Assembly (NCBI GenBank): GCA_965215035.1
Contig: OZ244040.1
Coordinates: 1,798,001 to 1,862,000, forward strand
Reading direction: 5' to 3'
Length of the DNA stretch: 64,000 nucleotides
Source of the DNA: Azophilus sp965215035
GTDB lineage: Bacteria > Pseudomonadota > Gammaproteobacteria > Pseudomonadales > Azotimanducaceae
Part shown: in pieces, positions 7,745-15,581 of the stretch
Layout of the letters: each line of letters starts with the position of its first letter
Position numbering within the stretch: the stretch's first letter is position 1
Notes under the pieces: model-generated
Told to the model about the DNA's origin: nothing
Databases searched by the model: none
What the model saw: only the letters and a program-made list of their open reading frames with translations
Made by a program: the position numbers and the translations under genes

Positions 7745-8767
7745 TCAGGCCTCGCCCATCAGGCTGGTAATGCGCACGAACTCGTCGAGGCGCTCCTTGG
7801 CGAGCCCGGAGGCGATGGCGTCTTGTGCCATGGTTACGCCGTTGTGGAGATTGGTCGCTAGGCCAGCCGCATAGATTCCGGCACCCGCGTTCAGGGCCAC
7901 GACATCCGCCGCGGCGGAATCGGGCCGCGTTAGCGCCGCCTTGAACAGGGCTAGGCTCGCATCCACGGAGTCGGCGCGCAATGCTTCCACGCTTCGGCTG
8001 GCGACGCCGAAGTCTTCCGGGACAATCTCGTACTCGGCGATCTTCCCGGCCTTCAGTTCGCAGACCCGGGTGGGGCCGTCCAGGGTGATCTCGTCGAGGC
8101 CGCCGGCATGTACCACCAACACATGTTCGCCGCCGAGTAGCTTGGCGACTTCCGCCAGGGTGCGCTGCCAGCTCGCGCTGAAAACCCCCATAACCTGCCG
8201 GCGCGCACCGGCTGGATTGGTCAGCGGGCCCAGGACGTTCATGAGTGTCGGGGCACCGAGTTCCCGGCGCACGGGCCCCGCGTGCCGGGTGGCACCGTGG
8301 TGTGCCGGGGCGAACAGGAAGCCGACGCCAACCTCGGTGATGCAGTGGGCGACCTGGGCGGCGGTAATGCCGATGTTGGCACCGGCGGCCTCCAGGATGT
8401 CGGCACTGCCGCTGAAACTCGTCATCCGGCGATTGCCGTGCTTGGCCACATGCGCGCCGGCCGCCGCCGCGGCGAAGGCGGCGGCTGTGGAGATATTGAA
8501 CAGCTTAACGCCGCTGCCGCCGGTGCCGCAGGTGTCGATCAGGTTGGGCACGTCGACCGCCACCCTGGTCGCGAAATCGCGCATGGTCTGGGCGGCGCCG
8601 GCAACTTCTTCGGCGGTTTCCCTCTTGACGCGCAGCGCCGCGAGCAGGCCCCCGATTTGCGCGGAAGTCGCCTCCCCGGACATAACCTGGCGGAATACGG
8701 CACCCGTCTCCTCCCGGCCGAGGTTTCGTCCCTCGAATAGCCGCTCTAGGGCTTGTTCAATCCGCAT
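7745..8767 (-). CDS. trpD: Anthranilate phosphoribosyltransferase
   Basis: Transfers phosphoribose from PRPP to anthranilate, the second step of the tryptophan branch. The 340-residue protein has the family landmarks IDTCGTGGSGVKLFNISTAAAF, AKHGNRRMTSFSGSADILEA, HHGATRHAGPVRRELG and NVLGPLTNPA. Two PRPP/metal-site motifs differ from the usual form: GTGGDG reads GTGGSG, and KHGNRxxSSxSGSAD reads KHGNRRMTSFSGSAD. The fold motifs are otherwise intact, so it is probably active, but catalysis may be tuned differently. It precedes trpC and follows trpG across a 189-bp repeat-bearing gap. Confidence 0.95.
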   Translation of the reverse strand: MRIEQALERLFEGRNLGREETGAVFRQVMSGEATSAQIGGLLAALRVKRETAEEVAGAAQTMRDFATRVAVDVPNLIDTCGTGGSGVKLFNISTAAAFAAAAAGAHVAKHGNRRMTSFSGSADILEAAGANIGITAAQVAHCITEVGVGFLFAPAHHGATRHAGPVRRELGAPTLMNVLGPLTNPAGARRQVMGVFSASWQRTLAEVAKLLGGEHVLVVHAGGLDEITLDGPTRVCELKAGKIAEYEIVPEDFGVASRSVEALRADSVDASLALFKAALTRPDSAAADVVALNAGAGIYAAGLATNLHNGVTMAQDAIASGLAKERLDEFVRITSLMGEA

Positions 8768-8822
8768 CTTTCATCGTCCCTGCCGCAATGCGCGACATCT
8801 TGGTTGCCGGGCGCGACACCCC

Positions 8823-8977
8823 GCGGTCACTCAGGAATTTCGGCCATCGTCGGCGGCCCGGTGCCGCTGTGCGCCGTCGCGTGCCGGCGCTCACGGGTTC
8901 CGGCCATCGTCCCCGCGCTTTCGTGGCGCAGGTGAGCCTCGAGCACAGGCGGTCGCTCAAGAATTCCGGCCATCGCC
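8823..8977. repeat. Three degenerate 29-bp direct repeats between trpG and trpD
   Basis: Copies lie at about 8823-8851, 8886-8912 and 8949-8977, spaced 60-65 bp, all sharing CGGCCATCG preceded by a variant of CTCAxGAATTC. The third copy overlaps the 3' end of trpG and provides its last codons and stop. The interval sequences are unrelated to one another. On the minus strand the unit reads GATGGCCGGAATTCTTGAG. Confidence 0.75.
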
Positions 8978-9550
8978 CTCGGTCAAAAAGTTCCGCAACA
9001 GGTCGTGCCCGCTTTTTGTGAAAATCGACTCCGGGTGAAACTGTACCCCTTCGATGGGGTATTCGCGATGGCGCAGGCCCATGATTTCGTCGAACTCCCC
9101 ATCCCGCTCCGTCCAGGCGGTGATTTCCAGGCAGTCGGGCAGGGTATCCCGGGCGACGATCAGTGAATGATAGCGAGTGGCTTGCAGCGGGTCGGGTAGG
9201 CCCGCGAACAGGCCCTGGCCGGCATGGTGGATACTGGAGGTCTTGCCGTGCATCACCGCCCGGGCGCGCACCACATCGCCGCCGAACGCCCGGCCTATGC
9301 TCTGGTGGCCGAGGCAGACCCCGAGCAGGGGCTTGTGGGTGCCGAAGTTCCGCACCACATCCACCGAGATGCCCGCCTCGTCGGGCGTACAGGGTCCGGG
9401 CGAGATGACGATGCGGTCGGGGTTCAGTGCCGCGATCTCCTCCAGAGTGATTGCGTCGTTGCGGTGCACGGCTACCTCGGTGCCCAGTTCACCGAGGTAC
9501 TGCACCAGGTTGTAGGTAAAGGAGTCGTAGTTGTCGATCATCAACAGCAT
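8957..9550 (-). CDS. trpG: Anthranilate synthase component II (glutamine amidotransferase)
   Basis: Supplies ammonia from glutamine to TrpE for anthranilate synthesis. The 197-residue class-I amidotransferase has MIDNYDSFTYNLVQYL, SPGPCTPDEAG, GVCLGHQSIGRAFGG with the nucleophile Cys, and VQFHPESI with the catalytic His-Glu. The start is at MLLMIDNYDS; the longer frame adds 29 residues with no homology. The stop codon and the last residues (GRNS) lie in a 29-bp direct repeat. It sits 5 bp after trpE. Confidence 0.97.
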   Translation of the reverse strand: MLLMIDNYDSFTYNLVQYLGELGTEVAVHRNDAITLEEIAALNPDRIVISPGPCTPDEAGISVDVVRNFGTHKPLLGVCLGHQSIGRAFGGDVVRARAVMHGKTSSIHHAGQGLFAGLPDPLQATRYHSLIVARDTLPDCLEITAWTERDGEFDEIMGLRHREYPIEGVQFHPESIFTKSGHDLLRNFLTEGDGRNS

Positions 9551-9555
9551 TGAGC

Positions 9556-11061
9556 CTACTCCAGGGTCTGGAATCCAGATGCCGCCATGGCGGCGGCGCG
9601 AAAGACGGCGCGGCCCTTGTTCATACTCTCTTTCCACTCCAGCCGGGGTACGGAGTCCGCGACGATACCGCCGCCGGCCTCGATGTAGAGGGTGCCGTCC
9701 TTGACCACCGCGGTGCGGATGGCGATGGCGGTATCCATGTTGCCGCTCCAGGCCAGATAGCCGACGGCACCGCCGTAGACGCCGCGTTTTACGGGCTCCA
9801 GTTCGTCGATGATCTCCATGGCGCGGATCTTGGGTGCCCCGGACAGGGTGCCGACCGGCAGTGTCGCCCGCAGCAGGTCCATGGCGGTACGGCCTGGTTG
9901 CAGCTTGCCGACCACATTGCTGGCGATGTGCATGACGTGGGAGTAGCGCTCGATGGTGAATTGCTCGGTGACCCTGACCGAGCCGATCTCGCAGACCCGG
10001 CCGAGGTCGTTGCGTCCTAGGTCGATCAGCATCAGGTGCTCGGCGATCTCCTTGGGGTCACAGAGCAGCTCGCGCTCCATGGCCAGGTCTTCTTCCGGCG
10101 TGTGGCCGCGGCGGCGGGTTCCGGCCAGCGGGCGGTTGTACGCCGTGCGCCCCTCAAGCCTCGCCAGGATTTCGGGCGACGAACTGACGATCTGGAAGTC
10201 GCGGAGGTCCATGTAGTACATGTAGGGCGAGGGGTTCAGGCTGCGCAGGGCGCGGTACAGGTCGATGGGGTCGGCGGCGAAGGGAATCGACAGGCGTTGC
10301 GCCAACACCACCTGCATGACATCCCCTGTGCGGGTGTACTCGCGAATTCGCTCTACGGCCTCCTGGAAGGGCGCTTCGCCGAACTCCGATACGAAATCGC
10401 TCTCGCAAACGCGCACCCCCTCGCCGCCGGAGCTCTGAGCTCCCGCCCCGCCCGGGGGCGCGGCGGTATCCGCCAGTGCCCGGGCCCGTTCCCGCAGCCG
10501 CTCTTCCGTCGTCTCGAGAACGCCGGGCTGCGCCGGGTCGGCGAGACTGATGAGCTGCATGCGGCCCTTCAGGTTGTCGAAGACGATAACCTCCTCCGAC
10601 ACCATGAGCACGATGTCGGGGGTGCCGAGCGGGTCCGGTGGCGCGCTATGCCGCAACCGCCGCTCGACGTAGCGGACGCAGTCGTAGCCGAAGTAGCCCA
10701 CCAGGCCCCCATAGAACCGGGGCGAATGCGGTAGGGGCGCGACCCTGTAGCGGGCCTGGAAATGCTCGATGAAGGCAAGCGGGTCGTCACACTCCAGGTC
10801 TTCGCAAAGGGTTCCGTTGGTGGTCACGGCGACGCGCTGGCCGCTAACGGTCAGTACGGTTTGGCACGGCAGGCCGATGATGGAGTATCGGCCCCAGCGC
10901 TCGCCGCCCTGGGCGGACTCCAGCAGGTAGGAGTATGGCCCCCGTGCGATTTTCAGGTAGACGGATAGGGGGGTATCGAGATCGGCCAGGGTTTCGAATA
11001 CAACCGGAACTCGGTTGTAGCCTTCGGCGGCCAGCCGGGCAAGGTCTTCGTTGGCGTACAT
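9556..11061 (-). CDS. trpE: Anthranilate synthase component I
   Basis: Makes anthranilate from chorismate with ammonia from TrpG. The 501-residue protein has the tryptophan feedback-site motif YSYLLESAQGGERWGRYSIIG near residues 41-61, then the chorismate-binding core PLAGTRRRGHTPEEDLAMER, LIDLGRNDLGRVC, YSHVMHIASNV, GTLSGAPKIRAMEIIDELEP and GGGIVADSVP. It is the first gene of trpEGDC. The 390 bp upstream up to folD holds no readable leader peptide with a Trp run, so classical attenuation is not evident. Confidence 0.97.
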   Translation of the reverse strand: MYANEDLARLAAEGYNRVPVVFETLADLDTPLSVYLKIARGPYSYLLESAQGGERWGRYSIIGLPCQTVLTVSGQRVAVTTNGTLCEDLECDDPLAFIEHFQARYRVAPLPHSPRFYGGLVGYFGYDCVRYVERRLRHSAPPDPLGTPDIVLMVSEEVIVFDNLKGRMQLISLADPAQPGVLETTEERLRERARALADTAAPPGGAGAQSSGGEGVRVCESDFVSEFGEAPFQEAVERIREYTRTGDVMQVVLAQRLSIPFAADPIDLYRALRSLNPSPYMYYMDLRDFQIVSSSPEILARLEGRTAYNRPLAGTRRRGHTPEEDLAMERELLCDPKEIAEHLMLIDLGRNDLGRVCEIGSVRVTEQFTIERYSHVMHIASNVVGKLQPGRTAMDLLRATLPVGTLSGAPKIRAMEIIDELEPVKRGVYGGAVGYLAWSGNMDTAIAIRTAVVKDGTLYIEAGGGIVADSVPRLEWKESMNKGRAVFRAAAMAASGFQTLE

Positions 11062-11452
11062 GGGTTCATCTCTTGCGGGAATGGTTGTTCGCGCAACGCC
11101 ACAGCGGTGGTCGGAAACGCGGCGCTTGCCGGACTGCGGCGCGCGGTTCGGCGTGGTATCAGTTCAAGGTCGCCAACGAAGCCTTGTGTTGTGCCGCATG
11201 CTCATCGCAAGAAATAAACCCGTTTGCCGAAAGAAGCGCACCTCGTGCGCGGCCGTGGCGGAACAGGGCCGGCGCTCCCGGTCATCGATTCGCAAGCGCA
11301 TCGCCCGTGCCGTCCCGGCAGCTACTACAGGGCACCTCTGCGGCGGCTGGTTGGCCGACCGGGTGCCGGAATTCCGAAAACGGGGCGCAGCCTAAACGAG
11401 GACTGGCCGGGAATCAATCGCGATTCCGGGCTAGAATACGGGTCGGGGGACT
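11062..11452. other. Divergent trpE/folD gap without a gene
   Basis: This 391-bp gap must hold both promoters. A small palindrome near 11410-11430 (GGAATC / GATTCC arms) and a TAGAAT hexamer just downstream of it lie 15-45 bp before folD and could be its operator and -10 box. No convincing -35 box, leader peptide with Trp codons, or terminator is visible on the trpE side. Confidence 0.4.
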
Positions 11453-12319
11453 ATGGCGACGGGGGCGGCGATGACCGCGCGAATACTCGACGGGGCGCAG
11501 ATTGCCAGGGAACTCAGGAACGAGATGCGCGGCGAGGTGGCGGCCTGGGTCGCCGCCGGCAAGCGCCCGCCGGGCTTGGCGGTGATATTGGTGGGCACCG
11601 ACCCGGCTTCCGAGGTTTATGTGAACGCCAAGCGCCGGGACTGCGAACAGGTCGGGTTTCATTCCGTCGTGCAATATGTGTCGAGCAATGTGACCCAGGA
11701 AGACCTAGAGGGTCGAGTGGCCGCCCTGAACGACGACCCCAGCATCGACGGCATTCTGGTGCAGCTTCCGTTGCCCGCCCACATCGATGCGGACCGCATT
11801 ATCGACCGCATCGACCCCGCCAAGGACATCGACGGCTTCCACCCCTACAATATCGGACGCTTGGCGCTGCGCCGACCGGCGCTGCGTTCCTGCACCCCCA
11901 AGGGCATCATGCAGTTGCTGGACCGGACTGGCGTCGACTACAAGGGTGCCGAGGCGACGGTTATCGGGGCTTCCAACCATCTGGGGCGCCCCATGGGGCT
12001 GGAGTTGCTGCGCGTCGGCTGCACGGTCACCACGGCGCACCAGTTCACGGTCGATACCGGGGCCAAGGCCCGTGTCGCGGACATTCTGATTGCCGCGGCC
12101 GGCGTGCCGGGTCTGGTCGGGGGAGATTGGGTGAAACCCGGTGCCGTGGTGGTCGACGTGGGGTTTACCCGGGACGGGAACGGCAAGCTGCACGGTGATG
12201 TGGTATTCGAGGAGGCCCGGGAGCGTGCCGCCTGGATCACGCCGGTGCCGGGCGGGGTTGGGCCGATGACGCGGTTGGCGCTGTTGCAGAATACGCTGAT
12301 CTCGGCGAACCGGGCCTGA
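11453..12319 (+). CDS. folD: Bifunctional methylenetetrahydrofolate dehydrogenase / cyclohydrolase
   Basis: Interconverts methylene-, methenyl- and 10-formyl-tetrahydrofolate for purine and formyl-Met synthesis. The 288-residue protein has VGTDPASEVYVNAKRRDCEQ (catalytic Lys), GILVQLPLP, PAKDIDGFHPYN, SCTPKGIMQLL, the NADP motif GASNHLGRPMGLELL, and C-terminal TPVPGGVGPMTRLALLQNT. ATG 11453 has a GGGGG stretch 7 nt upstream; an internal ATG at 11471 is the alternative. It stands alone on the plus strand between trpE and the inverted-repeat cassette. Confidence 0.96.
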   Translation: MATGAAMTARILDGAQIARELRNEMRGEVAAWVAAGKRPPGLAVILVGTDPASEVYVNAKRRDCEQVGFHSVVQYVSSNVTQEDLEGRVAALNDDPSIDGILVQLPLPAHIDADRIIDRIDPAKDIDGFHPYNIGRLALRRPALRSCTPKGIMQLLDRTGVDYKGAEATVIGASNHLGRPMGLELLRVGCTVTTAHQFTVDTGAKARVADILIAAAGVPGLVGGDWVKPGAVVVDVGFTRDGNGKLHGDVVFEEARERAAWITPVPGGVGPMTRLALLQNTLISANRA

Positions 12320-12379
12320 ATCCAAGGGCTTTCCCGAGGGGGAGGTAGGATTGCCCGTGTCGCACTGCGCAATGCAAGG

Positions 12380-12479
12380 GGGGCTTACGTAGAACAGTTG
12401 ACGAACCACCACGTGCTGAGTCCCGCAAGTCGGATAGCCACCACATGCCGTGGCTCGTCAACCAATCTGCACAATTCCC
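12380..12479 (+). repeat. Left 100-bp inverted repeat of the ATPase cassette (palindrome family B)
   Basis: Pairs with 13862-13961 in inverted orientation: by hand alignment 92 of 100 positions match with no gaps, starting at GGGGCTTACGTAGAACAG and ending at CTGCACAATTCCC. The repeat is itself an imperfect palindrome (arms GTTGACGAACCACC and its near-complement). No target-site duplication is visible outside the pair. Confidence 0.85.
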
Positions 12480-12513
12480 AATGCAGGGGATTGACGACGG
12501 GTTGGCGGGGCCA

Positions 12514-12592
12514 CTTGCCCAAGAGCGGCAAGGCCGCAACAACGCCGCCGCCGGTATCGCCTAGGGTCTGCTCCGGGCTGTAGTGAACGGCA
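12514..12592 (-). pseudogene. 79-bp fragment of murU
   Basis: Aligns without gaps to 16451-16529 inside murU with 72 of 79 matches, in the same coding orientation. Its translation reads YSPEQTLGDTGGGVVAALPLLG, against YSPEPTLLDTGGGIVAALPLLG in MurU. Nothing of the rest of murU is present on either side. It lies between the left inverted repeat and the 3' end of the ATPase gene. Confidence 0.85.
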
Positions 12593-12640
12593 TTGGGGCA
12601 GACCAAAGTCGATTCATGGGTGGGTTTCCACCAGGGCGTT

Positions 12641-13786
12641 TCACGGCATCCGGAGTTCCTTGGCGAAGGTTGCGAAAGGTAGAACGCGAATGCCCCGTGC
12701 CGCCTGATAGTCCTCAACACCCAGGTGCACCTGATAGAAGGCGGGAATTTCGGTGCGTTCCCGGAAGTAGCGCAGGTGCGGGGAAGGCCGCTTGTCCCCG
12801 GCCTTGCATTCAACGGCGAACAGGGCACGGCCCTCCTGCAGGACCACAAAGTCCACTTCCCGCCGGGCCGTGTCGCGCAGGTAGCGCAGTTCCATGGCGA
12901 ATCCCTGGGTGTCCTCCCGATGGTGACAGAACTTCAGCAACTGCGCCGCCACAAGGTTTTCAAAGCGCGGGCCGCTCTTCTCTAGCATGGACCAGTCCCA
13001 AAGGTAGAGCTTTTGTTCCTTCTTCACGGCGCGCACCCTGGACGCGCCGAATGGAGATAGCCGGAAAGTCAAATAGAGGTTGTCGAAGATGGTGAGCCAC
13101 CTGCGAATTGAGTCGTGGGATACTTGCAGATCTTCCCGCAGTGCCTGCAAAGACAGTGGCGAGCCGACTCGCGCCGGCAGGGCGGCGAACAGCAACTCCA
13201 GCATGCTCACTTCGCGAACCTGTTCCAGGCTGGTCACATCGTCGGCGAATACCCGCGTGCGCCGCTCGCGCTGCCACCGCCTCCAGTGAGTGGCGTTTTG
13301 CCTGGCCAAGGGTTCGGGAAAGCCACCAAAGCGCAGTAGCCCTTCCAGGTCGTCCTGGTTGGGTTGGCTACTCATTTCCAGCAACGAATAGGGATGCAGG
13401 CGATAGTAATGGTAACGCCCCTGCAGAGAGTCTCCCCCCTTGCGGTAGTGGTCCAGCCTGGCCGAGCCTGTAACCAGGGCGCTGCGTTGCGGGAAGTGCT
13501 CGTCGTAGAATCCCTTTAGCAGGCCGCGCCAGCGGGCGAACTTGTGTATTTCGTCGAATACCACCAGCCGCTCGGTCGGCACTTCACCGCCGAGGATACG
13601 CTCCCGGTGTCTGGCGATATCCCAGTTTAGGTAGGCCGGGTGCCGCGCTCCGGGTTGGCTGCCGATTAGGTGCAGGGCCAGGGTGGTCTTGCCCACCTGG
13701 CGAGGGCCGCCGACGAACACCAGTTTTTCGTTTAGGTCCCGACGGCAATCGTCGGCAATGTAGCGATGGCGTGTTAGGTCACGCAT
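12641..13786 (-). CDS. AAA+ ATPase with DUF4143 C-terminal domain
   Basis: Function unknown. The 381-residue protein has Walker A VGGPRQVGKTTLAL near residue 27, Walker B RLVVFDEIHKF near 75, a sensor-like LVTGSARLD, a winged-helix-like middle part (LQALREDLQVSHDSIRRWL), and a C-terminal DUF4143 segment EVDFVVLQEGRALFAVECKAG that has the D...ExK spacing of PD-(D/E)xK nucleases. ATG 13786 is chosen; a TTG start would add ten residues. Such ATPases are common, patchily distributed and often horizontally acquired. This one lies alone inside a 100-bp inverted-repeat pair, between folD and gph, interrupting the usual rpe-gph-trpE order. It could be cargo or could act on the element itself; no transposase motif is visible. 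Confidence 0.85.
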   Translation of the reverse strand: MRDLTRHRYIADDCRRDLNEKLVFVGGPRQVGKTTLALHLIGSQPGARHPAYLNWDIARHRERILGGEVPTERLVVFDEIHKFARWRGLLKGFYDEHFPQRSALVTGSARLDHYRKGGDSLQGRYHYYRLHPYSLLEMSSQPNQDDLEGLLRFGGFPEPLARQNATHWRRWQRERRTRVFADDVTSLEQVREVSMLELLFAALPARVGSPLSLQALREDLQVSHDSIRRWLTIFDNLYLTFRLSPFGASRVRAVKKEQKLYLWDWSMLEKSGPRFENLVAAQLLKFCHHREDTQGFAMELRYLRDTARREVDFVVLQEGRALFAVECKAGDKRPSPHLRYFRERTEIPAFYQVHLGVEDYQAARGIRVLPFATFAKELRMP

Positions 13787-13798
13787 ATTGGCCGGATC

Positions 13799-13850
13799 AT
13801 TTTTGGTGAAACCCAAAATAACTCACGAGTATCTTTTGGTCTACCAAAAA
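13799..13850. promoter_or_regulatory. TTTTGGT-box palindromes upstream of the ATPase gene
   Basis: An AT-rich stretch directly upstream of the ATPase start holds TTTTGGT-CT-ACCAAAA (13834-13849) and a second imperfect pair, TTTTTGGT (near 13799-13807) with CCCAAAA just after it. Two dyads of the same half-site 15-40 nt from the start codon look like operator sites for a repressor, possibly involved in autoregulation. This is inferred from sequence symmetry only. Confidence 0.45.
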
Positions 13851-13861
13851 ATGACCGGAGA

Positions 13862-13961
13862 GGGAATTGTGCAGATTGGTTGACGAGCCACGACCTGGTG
13901 TGGTTATCCGACTTGCGGGGCTTAGCATGTGGTGGTTCGTCAACTGTTCTACGTAAGCCCC
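13862..13961 (-). repeat. Right 100-bp inverted repeat of the ATPase cassette (palindrome family B)
   Basis: Inverted partner of 12380-12479, with eight mismatches and no gaps. Four of the eight cluster in the loop of the internal palindrome, where selection for pairing would be weakest. It ends 147 bp before the 3' end of gph. Confidence 0.85.
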
Positions 13962-14108
13962 ACCGGAGAAATAAACGGCAGCTTTACAGCGATTCTCATT
14001 CTGGCTTTCAGCCCCTCCACCGGGCGGGTTTGCCGGTCGATTTGGCCCAAATCAAGCCGGAAATACGGCCTGTTGTGCGCCGAACAGCGAAGTTGGCGGC
14101 GTTGGCGC

Positions 14109-14858
14109 CTAAACGAGTTCGGCCAGGGAGCCGATGATCGCGTCCGCGCCGAGTTTCTCCGGTGCTATGCCGTGGTTGTAGCCATCGGGGACGCAGACTA
14201 CCGGGCACCCTGCCGCCCGGGCACTGTCCACATCGACACGGGAATCACCGACGAACAGAACATCCGCCGGCGTCAGGCCGATTTTCCGGCAGGCGGCCAG
14301 GATCGGGTCGGGTGCCGGCTTCGGATGCGCGGTGCTGTCGCCGCCGAGGATGGTATCGAAGTATGCGGTAAGCCCAAGCTCCGCCAGCAGTTTGTCGGCG
14401 AGTTCGACCCGTTTGTTGGTTACCACCGCGAGCTTGGTGCCCCGCGCCGACAGCGAGCGCAGTGCCTCCACCACGCGGGGATAGGGCCGGCTCGCATCGG
14501 CGATGTGCGCGCGATAGTGGTTGATGAAACAATCCAGCATGGCCTCCACAGGGTCCGTGGCATCGGCTTTGGGGCCTCTGCCGCCGCGGCCCGTCTCGCC
14601 GTATGCGCTGTCCGCACTGCTACCCATCTGCGCGGAACCGGCGCATGAGCGGTGCGCCTCGGCGGCGGCCACCGCCTGCTCGATACACGCCCGCCCGCCG
14701 TGGCCGACCCAGTGGCGCACCATGGACTCCGGAACCCGGCCGTAGCCGAAACGCGCCAGCGTGTGGTTGACCGCTGCCCAGATATCCGGTGCCGTATCGA
14801 TCAGCGTGCCGTCGAGGTCGAGGAGGTAGCCGGGAAAACCCCGGGGGTCAAATGCCAT
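14109..14858 (-). CDS. gph: Phosphoglycolate phosphatase (HAD family)
   Basis: Dephosphorylates 2-phosphoglycolate, which arises from DNA repair. The 249-residue protein has the HAD motifs GYLLDLDGTLIDTAPD, VVTNKRVELADKLL, and VGDSRVDVDSARAAGCPVVCV. The family is usually about 225 residues; the extra length is a Gly/Ser-rich insertion of roughly 25 residues in the cap domain (around 14550-14660, reading SCAGSAQMGSSADSAYGETG). ATG 14858 overlaps the end of rpe by 11 nt, so translation is coupled. Confidence 0.94.
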   Translation of the reverse strand: MAFDPRGFPGYLLDLDGTLIDTAPDIWAAVNHTLARFGYGRVPESMVRHWVGHGGRACIEQAVAAAEAHRSCAGSAQMGSSADSAYGETGRGGRGPKADATDPVEAMLDCFINHYRAHIADASRPYPRVVEALRSLSARGTKLAVVTNKRVELADKLLAELGLTAYFDTILGGDSTAHPKPAPDPILAACRKIGLTPADVLFVGDSRVDVDSARAAGCPVVCVPDGYNHGIAPEKLGADAIIGSLAELV

Positions 14859-15522
14859 GCGCGGCTTCCAGGGCGGTGCGCATGGCGGCGATGGTGGCCC
14901 CGTAGTCATCGCTGCCGAAGATGGCGCTGCCGGCCACGAAGGTATCGGCACCGGCGGCGGCGGCCTTGGCGATGTTGCCGGTCTTAATGCCGCCATCCAC
15001 TTCCAGGCGGATCGCCCGACCGGATTCGTCAATGCGCCGCCGGACGCGGCGCAGCTTGTCAAGGCTCTCGGGGATGAACCCTTGCCCGCCGAAACCCGGG
15101 TTCACGGACATAACCAGTACCAGGTCGACCAGGTGGATTGCCTCGTCGAGCGCCTGCAGCGGGGTGGCGGGATTGAACACAATGCCTGCCTGGGCACCGC
15201 CATCGCGGATGAGCGATAGCGTCCGGTGCAGGTGTTCGGTCGATTCGGGGTGCACGCTGATGAGGTTGGCGCCGGCTGCCAGGAAATCGCCGATCAGGCG
15301 GTCGACGGGTTGCACCATCAGGTGTACGTCCATGAAGCAGTCGATCCCGGCCTGGCGCAGCGACTGCAGCACGAGCGGCCCGACCGTCAGGTTGGGCACA
15401 TAGTGATTGTCCATCACGTCGAAGTGAACGATATCGGCACCGGCGTCGAGCACGGCGGCGATTTCCTCGCCCAGCCTGGAGAAATCCGCGGACAAAATAG
15501 ACGGGGCGATCCAGTATTGCAT
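14848..15522 (-). CDS. rpe: Ribulose-phosphate 3-epimerase
   Basis: Interconverts ribulose 5-phosphate and xylulose 5-phosphate in the pentose phosphate pathway. The 224-residue TIM-barrel protein has IAPSILSADFSRLGEE, DIVHFDVMDNHYVPNLTVGP, DVHLMVQPVDRLI, VLVMSVNPGFGGQGFI and RLEVDGGIKTGNI, with all metal and catalytic residues. The start is MQYWIAPSILSAD. It is first in an rpe-gph pair that in pseudomonads continues into trpE; here the ATPase cassette and folD lie between. Confidence 0.97.
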   Translation of the reverse strand: MQYWIAPSILSADFSRLGEEIAAVLDAGADIVHFDVMDNHYVPNLTVGPLVLQSLRQAGIDCFMDVHLMVQPVDRLIGDFLAAGANLISVHPESTEHLHRTLSLIRDGGAQAGIVFNPATPLQALDEAIHLVDLVLVMSVNPGFGGQGFIPESLDKLRRVRRRIDESGRAIRLEVDGGIKTGNIAKAAAAGADTFVAGSAIFGSDDYGATIAAMRTALEAAHGI

Positions 15523-15581
15523 CGGAGCTGCGGTTCCTCTCCCGCCCGATCGACAAGGGCGTTCCATGGGGAGTTATGTCG

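Larger units (their letters stand above)
12380..13961. mobile_element. Putative 1.58-kb inverted-repeat-bounded cassette carrying an ATPase gene and a murU fragment
   Basis: The unit is left repeat, murU fragment, ATPase gene (minus), AT-rich operator region, right repeat. It sits between folD and gph, which in relatives neighbour trpE. No transposase, integrase or target duplication is seen. Because the ends belong to a palindrome family found elsewhere in the window, the unit could have formed by two such palindromes flanking a gene, or by mobilisation in trans. The repeats could also let the segment invert. Confidence 0.55.

Noticed and set aside
8823..8977. CRISPR-like layout: about 29-bp repeats with 31-36-bp intervals
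   Set aside because: Only three copies, the copies are poorly conserved, one overlaps a coding sequence, and no cas genes are present. Treated as dispersed direct repeats.
12385..12849. 154-codon minus-strand frame that includes the murU-like piece
   Set aside because: Only the 79-bp murU match is meaningful; the rest is antisense-frame sequence of the ATPase gene and the inverted repeat.
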